A stretch of 64,000 nt of DNA, from contig NZ_JAJSAR010000002.1 of NCBI RefSeq assembly GCF_021729085.1, forward strand, positions 558,001 to 622,000. Direction: 5' to 3'. This stretch comes from Pseudohongiella sp. O18 (GTDB lineage: Bacteria; Pseudomonadota; Gammaproteobacteria; Pseudomonadales; Pseudohongiellaceae). Below, piece by piece: positions 27,539-33,187 of the stretch. The position numbers and the translations under genes are program-made. Below the pieces are notes generated by a model that made no database searches, was not told the DNA's origin, and was given only the letters and a program-made list of their open reading frames with translations. Numbering within the stretch: the first letter of the stretch is position 1; every line of letters starts with the position of its first letter.

Positions 27539-28150
27539 TCAGCCAATGTTCCGGAAAAACAGGCGTGTGTACTTGCTGGCCTCGGTTTTCATGGCCATGG
27601 CGTCAGGGTCTGTCAGGTATTCGTAGACCATCCCTGTCAGATAAGCCATAAGCGCAACACTTAAAACCTGAGGCTCAACGTCTGCTGCCAGATGGCCATG
27701 CTGTTTGGCACGCTGGAAGTAACGCGAGAACAGTTCGATGCCTTCGCGCCGATTCTTGTTCTGGTATTGGAGGATGCTCAGCATTTCGTCGGAATAGTCA
27801 CACTTGAGAAAGAAAATCGTCAGTATTTTGAAACGTCCGACATCGTTCTCGAGGTCTCTGAGTAGATCGGTACTCAGTCGTTCCAGTTGCAAGAGCGGGT
27901 GAGGGTGGTCGTTTTCCAGGTCCTCAAGGATGGTGTCGGAAACAGACTGATGCAGCTGTTCGTGCAGAGCAGCAAAAACATCCAGCTTGTTTTTGAAGTG
28001 CCAGTAAATTGCGCCACGGGTGACCTGCGCTCTTATCGCGATATCGTTCAGCGTAGCCTTGGCGACACCGTTCTCGAAGAAAGTATCTACAGCGGCTTCC
28101 AGAATCCGCAGTCTGGTACGCTCAGCCTCTTCTTTGGTCCTGCGTGGCAT
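27539..28150 (-). CDS. TetR/AcrR-family repressor (AcrR/TtgR-like)
   Basis: 203 residues from the ATG at 28150; the frame opens at 28213, but the family begins at MPRRTKEEAERTR. The HTH is LNDIAIRAQVTRGAIYWHF (about 32-50), nearly the AcrR signature. The C-terminal domain (about 75-200) fits the TetR_C_AcrR type, which binds hydrophobic drugs. AGGTAA precedes the start. Unlike acrR it is not beside an efflux operon; the next gene on its strand is the TonB-like protein. A matching operator lies in its own promoter at 28218-28241. Confidence 0.9.
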   Translation of the reverse strand: MPRRTKEEAERTRLRILEAAVDTFFENGVAKATLNDIAIRAQVTRGAIYWHFKNKLDVFAALHEQLHQSVSDTILEDLENDHPHPLLQLERLSTDLLRDLENDVGRFKILTIFFLKCDYSDEMLSILQYQNKNRREGIELFSRYFQRAKQHGHLAADVEPQVLSVALMAYLTGMVYEYLTDPDAMAMKTEASKYTRLFFRNIG

Positions 28151-28217
28151 GCTGTTTACCTGTACTTGATACTGAACCGAAGGTTGCTCGTGACAACCTG
28201 AATAAACGGACACGGAT

Positions 28218-28241
28218 TATACATGCAGCGAAGAATGTATA
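28218..28241 (-). promoter_or_regulatory. AcrR-like operator overlapping a -10 box
   Basis: Inverted repeat TATACAT-N10-ATGTATA, 24 bp in all, the same overall size as the E. coli AcrR operator. On the minus strand a perfect TATAAT (28221-28216) overlaps one half-site, so a repressor bound here would block transcription of the TetR gene starting near 28209. This is a strong autoregulation pattern seen directly in sequence; the match to AcrR is from knowledge of the family. Confidence 0.6.
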
Positions 28242-28272
28242 GAAGAGTGGGGGCGGTGTCCCGGCAAATGGC

Positions 28273-28310
28273 AAAAAACGGGGTATCGGCCGTAGTGGGC
28301 CGATACCCCG
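28273..28310 (-). terminator. Strong rho-independent terminator (minus strand)
   Basis: A 13-bp perfect stem (CGGGGTATCGGCC at 28279-28291 pairing with 28298-28310), 6-base loop, then TTTTTT on the minus strand (28278-28273). The U tract exists only in the minus direction. No protein gene lies upstream on that strand before ibpA's divergent promoter, which is why a small RNA is proposed. Confidence 0.8.
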
Positions 28311-28396
28311 ACTGCATCACCGGATCCAGCAGGAAGCGAGGGGCTTTCTCCGGTGTCCGCCTTCCCTGACGACTGGCGTGTACGTTCCCTGTACAC
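28273..28396 (-). ncRNA. Candidate GGA-rich small RNA (CsrA/RsmA-sponge-like)
   Basis: On the minus strand TATAAA (28408-28403) predicts a start near 28396. The transcript would open with the hairpin GUGUAC-AGGGAAC-GUACAC (28396-28378), whose loop shows GGGA in the context GUACAGGGA, matching the CsrA consensus RUACARGGA. Four more GGA triplets follow (28365-28363, 28358-28356, 28351-28349, 28327-28325), one also as CAGGGA. A CACCGGA/UCCGGUG stem (28324-28318 with 28355-28349) comes next. It ends in a 13-bp GC-rich stem (28310-28298 with 28291-28279) followed by six U. No plausible protein is encoded, and the tetR promoter lies beyond the terminator. The -35 is weak. Confidence 0.45.
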
Positions 28397-28425
28397 ATTC
28401 TGTTTATAGACCAGCTTTGCTGACT

Positions 28426-28454
28426 CTGCACAAAATTTACGGAATTTTGCACAG
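28426..28454. promoter_or_regulatory. Imperfect 12-bp inverted repeat between divergent promoters
   Basis: CTGCACAAAATT, a 5-base spacer, then AATTTTGCACAG; arms match at 10 of 12 positions. It is centred about 44 bases upstream of the predicted small-RNA start and just upstream of the ibpA promoter, a usual place for an activator. The binding protein is not known. Confidence 0.45.
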
Positions 28455-28459
28455 ACTCC

Positions 28460-28488
28460 CTTGAAATTAAAAAACCTTGACCACAGAT
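28460..28488 (+). promoter_or_regulatory. Sigma-32-like heat-shock promoter for ibpA
   Basis: CTTGAAA (28460-28466) equals the sigma-32 -35 consensus. After 14 bases, CCACAGAT (28481-28488) resembles the -10 consensus CCCCATNT. The predicted start near 28495 gives a leader of about 95 bases before the ibpA ATG, the usual size of a ROSE-type leader. Confidence 0.6.
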
Positions 28489-28498
28489 AAGTTATTAA

Positions 28499-28590
28499 GG
28501 TCAGGGCTCGTAGAGGCTGACCGGATGTCAGATCTGAGGATGGGCATCAAACAAACCAAACTTTATATATTGCTTGATGAGGATATAGCT
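28499..28590 (+). promoter_or_regulatory. ROSE-like RNA thermometer in the ibpA leader
   Basis: The 3' hairpin (28566-28587) pairs AUAUU-(G)-CU with AGGAUAU around a 5-base loop UGAUG. The Shine-Dalgarno AGGA (28580-28583) pairs with UUGCU (28570-28574), leaving G28572 bulged. This is the defining ROSE arrangement. An upstream hairpin GGUCAG/CUGACC (28499-28504 with 28517-28522) and a TCAGATCTGA palindrome (28528-28537) complete the leader. ROSE elements are known in front of ibpA-type small heat-shock genes. Confidence 0.7.
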
Positions 28591-29043
28591 ATGAGAACGA
28601 TTGATTTTGCACCCCTTTACCGCTCAGCCATTGGTTTTGAGCATATCAGCCAGTTACTCGATTCTGTTGCACAGCGCGAACAGAGTCAGCCCAGTTATCC
28701 GCCCTACAATATTGAGCGGCTGGATAAAGATGAATACCGGATCACCATGGCAGTGGCCGGATTCACCAACGAAGAATTGAATATTGAGTCTGAACATCAG
28801 ACTCTCAAGGTCAAAGGCAATAAGGCGGAAGAGTCCACCGAACGTCAGTACCTGCACCAGGGCATTGCAGCCCGAAACTTTGAACGGGTCTTCCAGCTTG
28901 CCGACCACGTCCGTGTGATTAGTGCCAAGCTGGAAAATGGCCTTCTGCACATTGAGCTGCGCCGTGAGATTCCAGAGGCGATGAAACCGCGCCAGATCCC
29001 GATCTCTGCCAGCAATGAGAAGTTGATCGAGGCTGGTAAGTAA
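28591..29043 (+). CDS. ibpA: Small heat-shock protein, Hsp20/IbpA type
   Basis: 150 residues from the ATG at 28591 (MRTIDFAPLYRSAIGFEH), the IbpA N-terminus; the longer open frame from 28477 is leader sequence. The alpha-crystallin domain spans about 35-125, with YRITMAVAGFTNEELNIE and the ENGLLHIEL element; the C-terminal tail has PRQIPI, an IxI-type motif. An ATP-independent holdase binding unfolding proteins. GAGGA sits 7 bases before the start and is buried in the thermometer hairpin. Confidence 0.94.
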   Translation: MRTIDFAPLYRSAIGFEHISQLLDSVAQREQSQPSYPPYNIERLDKDEYRITMAVAGFTNEELNIESEHQTLKVKGNKAEESTERQYLHQGIAARNFERVFQLADHVRVISAKLENGLLHIELRREIPEAMKPRQIPISASNEKLIEAGK

Positions 29044-29084
29044 CTCCGCACGGAAGGTTAAATGCTTTAATATTCGCCATTATC

Positions 29085-29112
29085 AGGCAGCCCTTTGGGC
29101 TGCCTTTTTTTT
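29085..29112 (+). terminator. Rho-independent terminator after ibpA
   Basis: Nine-bp stem AGGCAGCCC (29085-29093) / GGGCTGCCT (29097-29105), loop TTT, followed by a run of eight T ending at 29112. It separates ibpA from the oxidoreductase gene. Confidence 0.9.
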
Positions 29113-29158
29113 GTCAGGCAAGTATACTCGGGGATGATCTGACAATAAGGAAGCGTTT

Positions 29159-30163
29159 ATGCAAGCTGTAGGATATACCGGTACCAACGCCCTCGCGCTG
29201 ATTGAATGTGAGAAACCTGAGCCAGGGCCGCATGATGTGCTTGTGCGTGTCAAAGCTATTGCTGTCAACCCGGTAGATACCAAAATTCGGGGGCGGGTGA
29301 CCCCGCCGGATGACCAGCCAAAGATACTCGGCTGGGATGCGGTCGGTGAGGTCGTGGGTGTGGGCAGTGCGGCGAGCATGTTCAAGCCTGGCGATAGAAT
29401 CTGGTATGCCGGTGATGTCAGTCGCGCAGGTTGCAACGCCGAATTTCAGTGCGTCGACGAACGTATCTGCGCTTTGGCACCGAAGTCCTTGAGTGATGCC
29501 GAGGCAGCAGCCATGCCTCTAACCACGATTACTGCCTGGGAAATGCTGTTTGATCGTCTGCAGATCCAGGAAGGGGAAGCCTCGGCTGACCGGACCTTGC
29601 TGGTCGTGGGTGCTGGCGGCGGCGTCGGCTCCATGCTGATACAACTGGCTCGCCAATTGACCTCTGCCACCGTTATCGGTACGGCCTCGCGTGCCCACAG
29701 TCGCGAGTGGGTCAGTCAACTGGGCGCCCATCACGTGCTTGATCACAGCAAGCCACTGGCTGCGCAGCTGGAGGCAACCGGGCTCAAGGATGTGACTGAT
29801 GTGGCCTCGATCAATCGCACCGACCAGCATTATGCTGATCTTGTCACCATGCTGCGTCCGCAAGGACGTTTGACGCTGATTGATGATCCTGCAGAGCCGC
29901 TTGATATCAAACTGATGAAGCAGAAAAGCCTGTCACTGCACTGGGAGTTCATGTTTACCAGACCGCTGTTTACGACATCAGATATCAAGGCTCAGCATGT
30001 TCTGCTGACTCGAGTCGCTGAGCTGGTCGATCAAGGTAAATTAAAAACCACGGTTGGAGAGAATTTTGGTGTCATGAGCCCCGAAAATCTGGAGCGGGCC
30101 CATCAGGCCATGAAAACTGAACACACCGTGGGTAAGGTCGTTCTGCAGGGGCTAGGGAGCTAA
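29159..30163 (+). CDS. Zinc-independent quinone-oxidoreductase-like MDR enzyme
   Basis: 334-residue medium-chain dehydrogenase/reductase. It has the GroES-like N-terminal domain (about 25-125) without the Cys/His zinc ligands of true alcohol dehydrogenases, and the NADPH-binding VVGAGGGVGSMLIQLA (about 144-159). The subgroup (ZADH/QOR) reduces quinones or activated alkenes with NADPH. It sits alone after the ibpA terminator; AATAAGGAAG precedes the ATG. Substrate unknown. Confidence 0.9.
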   Translation: MQAVGYTGTNALALIECEKPEPGPHDVLVRVKAIAVNPVDTKIRGRVTPPDDQPKILGWDAVGEVVGVGSAASMFKPGDRIWYAGDVSRAGCNAEFQCVDERICALAPKSLSDAEAAAMPLTTITAWEMLFDRLQIQEGEASADRTLLVVGAGGGVGSMLIQLARQLTSATVIGTASRAHSREWVSQLGAHHVLDHSKPLAAQLEATGLKDVTDVASINRTDQHYADLVTMLRPQGRLTLIDDPAEPLDIKLMKQKSLSLHWEFMFTRPLFTTSDIKAQHVLLTRVAELVDQGKLKTTVGENFGVMSPENLERAHQAMKTEHTVGKVVLQGLGS

Positions 30164-30234
30164 ACAAGAGTCTCTGATTATTCCGTCCATCACCACCAAT
30201 ATTGACTGTTGATTCGTTTGCGTAGGGAGAGTTC

Positions 30235-31191
30235 ATGTCACGCCTGCCCGCTGTATTGAGAGATCTGCCGCTACCGGTAGTTGGTTCACCACTTTTTATC
30301 ATCAGCAATCCAACCATGCTGATCGAACAATGCAAGGCCGGGATCATCGGTTCCATGCCTGCCCTGAATGCCCGACCTGCCGAACAGCTTGAAGACTGGT
30401 TGGCAGAAATCACCGAAACCCTGGACGATTACAACCAGAAAAACCCCGACAATCCTGCGGCACCTTTTGCGATCAATCAGATAGTGCATCGTAGCAACGA
30501 CCGGCTGGACCATGACATGGCGCTGTGCGAGAAGTACAGAGTGCCTATCATTATTACCAGCCTGGGTGCTCGTGAAGACGTCAATCAGGCAGTGCACGGC
30601 TGGGGCGGCATCACCCTGCATGATGTCATCAACAATGTGTTTGCCCGCAAGGCCATTGATAAGGGCGCCGACGGCCTGATCTGTGTTGCGGCGGGTGCAG
30701 GCGGGCACGCCAGCGTAAAAAGCCCGTTCGCGATGATTCAGGAGGTGCGTGAGTGGTTTGATGGTCCTGTTTTGTTGTCAGGTTCGATTGCCACCGGCGG
30801 TGCCATTCTGGCGGCCCAGGCCATGGGTGCTGACCTGGCTTATATCGGCTCGCCTTTTATTGCCACTCACGAAGCTCGCGCTGTTGATGACTACAAAAAG
30901 ATGATTGTCGAAAGCAACTCCGATGACATCGTCTACAGCAATTTCTACACCGGTGTTCATGGCAACTACCTGAAAGGCAGTATTATCAACGCCGGTATGG
31001 ATCCGGACAATCTGCCTGAATCGGATCCGAGTAAAATGAATTTCGGTGGTGGCGGTGAAAAACGAGCCTGGCGTGATATCTGGGGCTGTGGTCAAGGTAT
31101 CGGGGTCGTGCGGGAAGTTGTATCAACCGCCGAGCTGGTAGCTCGCCTGAAGCGGGAATACCATGAGGCCCGCTCCAGACTTTGCCAATAA
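30235..31191 (+). CDS. NAD(P)H-dependent flavin oxidoreductase, nitronate-monooxygenase family
   Basis: 318-residue FMN-binding TIM barrel. It contains the family's AAGAGGHAS (catalytic-region His) and LSGSIATGGAILAAQAMGAD followed by AYIGSPFIATHEA, the FMN phosphate site. AGGGAGAG lies close before the ATG. The family includes nitronate monooxygenases and enoyl reductases. The neighbouring convergent MaoC gene might hint at acyl-CoA chemistry, but the reaction cannot be fixed here. Confidence 0.88.
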   Translation: MSRLPAVLRDLPLPVVGSPLFIISNPTMLIEQCKAGIIGSMPALNARPAEQLEDWLAEITETLDDYNQKNPDNPAAPFAINQIVHRSNDRLDHDMALCEKYRVPIIITSLGAREDVNQAVHGWGGITLHDVINNVFARKAIDKGADGLICVAAGAGGHASVKSPFAMIQEVREWFDGPVLLSGSIATGGAILAAQAMGADLAYIGSPFIATHEARAVDDYKKMIVESNSDDIVYSNFYTGVHGNYLKGSIINAGMDPDNLPESDPSKMNFGGGGEKRAWRDIWGCGQGIGVVREVVSTAELVARLKREYHEARSRLCQ

Positions 31192-31195
31192 TGCA

Positions 31196-31780
31196 CTATA
31201 GAACGGCGACGACAATCCAGTCCGCAATCAAGGCGGGTTTGTCTTCGCCTTCAATCTCAATAGTGACGGCGTGACGCAACAGGTATTCGTTGGCACTGCG
31301 CTCCTGAACGCTCAGGAGTTTGAAGCGGCCGCGTAACCGCGAACCAATCCGCACCGGATTGAGAAAGCGGACGCGATCGAGGCCGTAAATGATATTTTGC
31401 TGGGTTCCCTGTATTTTCAGGCTGCCATAGGTTGCAAAGGTTGGCATCAGGGACATGACAAGCATGCCATGCGCGATGGTGCCTGCATAACAGGTCTCAC
31501 GTGCCGCGCGCTGTCGATCTACGTGGATAAATTGAAAGTCGCCCGAAAACTCGGCAAATTGATTGACCAGACTTTGTGATATCAGAAACCAGTTGGTCAG
31601 TCCAACATCCTGGCCGATATAGGCCTGTGCCTGCTCCGGTGTCACACGTAAGGGGGGAGCCTCACCAACCAGGGTTAGCGACGTGGTTTTAACATAATTT
31701 CGCAGCTGCGAATCTGTAGTCATCTGCGCGGAGTCATGCAGATAATTACGCAGGTCCTGTAGCGAATCTGTAAGAGACAT
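31196..31780 (-). CDS. MaoC-like hot-dog dehydratase
   Basis: 194 residues. The C-terminal two thirds is a hot-dog domain with the hydratase-2 motif FSGDFQFIHVD (Asp-x4-His) followed by GTIAHGMLVMSLMP, as in R-specific enoyl-CoA hydratases. About 50 N-terminal residues precede the domain. Probably hydrates or dehydrates a 3-hydroxyacyl-CoA in the cytoplasm. Its stop lies 4 bases from that of the convergent flavin oxidoreductase. Confidence 0.85.
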   Translation of the reverse strand: MSLTDSLQDLRNYLHDSAQMTTDSQLRNYVKTTSLTLVGEAPPLRVTPEQAQAYIGQDVGLTNWFLISQSLVNQFAEFSGDFQFIHVDRQRAARETCYAGTIAHGMLVMSLMPTFATYGSLKIQGTQQNIIYGLDRVRFLNPVRIGSRLRGRFKLLSVQERSANEYLLRHAVTIEIEGEDKPALIADWIVVAVL

Positions 31781-31918
31781 GATTGTATATTCTCTATTTT
31801 TTATTGTGCGTTAAACAAACAGGTCAAGCTTGAGAAAAAATACGTTGGGACACTAAAAAGGGAATGCAGACAATGCCGCATTCCCCGATAGTATACGAGT
31901 TGTAGCTGATTGTAACTA

Positions 31919-32443
31919 TCAGCGGGTTTTCGCTGTAATGACCTCAACTTCAACAAACATCAGTGGCCCAACCAGACGAGCCACTTCTACAGTAGAGCGT
32001 GCCGGCAGGCGCGGCTGCTCTTCCGTACCCCAGTACATGCGATAGGCCTCCATGAAGCCATCGAAGTCCATTTCGCCGCCGTTGGCTGGGTCACCCACGA
32101 GGAACACGGTCATCTTCACGACATCGCCCATGCTCAGACCCAGGTTTTCCAGATTGGCTTTGGTACGCTCGAAGACGCTGATTGCCTGCGTTCTTGTGTC
32201 GCCGTAGTACTCCGGTGTGCCGCGCTCGGCATCGGGGTTGGCGGCTGCGGGTGTGACACCACTATGGAAAATGATGGACGCGCCAGGACCCACTTCAACG
32301 GCATTGGCGATGGGAAAGGTGCCGGGGTTCGGGTGGATGATGACATTTTCATCTTGAGCGTTTGTCTGGGTGCTCATCAAGGGCAGGCTGATAGCCAGCG
32401 AGAGTCCCAGAAGTGAACGCTTGAATCGATTGCTCACTGACAT
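31919..32443 (-). CDS. Secreted RidA-family imine/enamine deaminase
   Basis: 174 residues from the ATG at 32443, which has AAGGAGAA just upstream; the frame opens earlier at 32515 without family support. A signal peptide (SLLGLSLAISLPLMSTQTNA) ends near residue 30, so the protein should be periplasmic, unlike cytosolic RidA. The Rid core follows, with the catalytic Arg in PARSTVEVARL and the Glu-containing FVEVEVIT, so deaminase activity is plausible. It is encoded 40 bases after the dihaem cytochrome gene on the same strand, which suggests it acts on imines made by a nearby periplasmic oxidase. Confidence 0.88.
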   Translation of the reverse strand: MSVSNRFKRSLLGLSLAISLPLMSTQTNAQDENVIIHPNPGTFPIANAVEVGPGASIIFHSGVTPAAANPDAERGTPEYYGDTRTQAISVFERTKANLENLGLSMGDVVKMTVFLVGDPANGGEMDFDGFMEAYRMYWGTEEQPRLPARSTVEVARLVGPLMFVEVEVITAKTR

Positions 32444-32483
32444 TGAAGTTCTCCTTGAATAATAACTGGGATAATGAGCTGTA

Positions 32484-33119
32484 TCAGCGCCCCAGCGTGT
32501 TGATGTAACTGGCAATGTCTTTCATGGCCTGCTCGTCAGGAATGGCGCGGGCCATCAGGGCCATTTGTGAGCCATAGGTGTCTCGCGAATCGTAGCCGCG
32601 GTGACCATTCTTGAACGCATTTAACTGATTAACAATATACCAGTCGTTCTGGCCCGCCAGGGCAGGTGCATTCATGGCTTCGTTACCCTGGGCATCGGCA
32701 CCGTGGCAGGCCGCACAGGGTTGATAAAGTGTCTGTCCACGCTCGGCGTTACCATCGGTGATTGTAATTTCAGCGGGTTTGTATTCCCAGGTCGCAACCC
32801 AGTCCAGTATGTCCTCTATGCTTTCATCGGTCAGGATTTCAGCCATGGGCTGCATTTCCTGGCCGGGGATATCTTCAGGGTGTGTGCCACGCAGGCCATC
32901 CCTGAACAGTTCCAGCTGTCGCTTCAGATACCAGCGCTCCATACCGGCCAGACGCGGTGCGTCAATGCCCTGGTTGCCCTGGCCATCGGTGCCGTGGCAG
33001 GTCAAACAGAACCGGTCACTGACTTCTACGCCATCGATTGTCGCTGCCTGTGCAGTTGTGCACAGTGCGGCACCCAGCGCCAGACTAACCCAGAATCCTG
33101 CTTTTTTGGCTTTCATCAT
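32484..33119 (-). CDS. Dihaem c-type cytochrome (cytochrome c4-like)
   Basis: 211 residues: signal peptide (to about residue 25) and two class I cytochrome c domains. The haem motifs are CLTCH (38-42) and CAACH (135-139). Repeated LAGxxxWYxxxQL segments and a methionine in each half (EMQPMAEIL; SQMALMAR) can act as sixth ligands. A periplasmic electron carrier to a terminal oxidase. Same strand as and just upstream of the secreted RidA, and downstream of the TonB receptor, separated from it by a terminator. Confidence 0.92.
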   Translation of the reverse strand: MMKAKKAGFWVSLALGAALCTTAQAATIDGVEVSDRFCLTCHGTDGQGNQGIDAPRLAGMERWYLKRQLELFRDGLRGTHPEDIPGQEMQPMAEILTDESIEDILDWVATWEYKPAEITITDGNAERGQTLYQPCAACHGADAQGNEAMNAPALAGQNDWYIVNQLNAFKNGHRGYDSRDTYGSQMALMARAIPDEQAMKDIASYINTLGR

Positions 33120-33135
33120 GCAAATCCACTCTCGT

Positions 33136-33167
33136 TAAAAAAGGGGACGGAGCACGGCTCCGTCCCC
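33136..33167 (-). terminator. Rho-independent terminator after the TonB receptor
   Basis: Eleven-bp stem GGGGACGGAGC (33143-33153) / GCTCCGTCCCC (33157-33167) with a 3-base loop. On the minus strand it is followed by six T (33142-33137). It ends the receptor transcript and may reduce read-through into the cytochrome gene. Confidence 0.85.
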
Positions 33168-33187
33168 CCATTTGGTCCGCTTAACGC

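Noticed and set aside
28156-28452. 98-codon minus-strand frame over the small-RNA candidate
   Set aside because: It would read through the strong terminator and the tetR promoter; its composition does not look like a protein.
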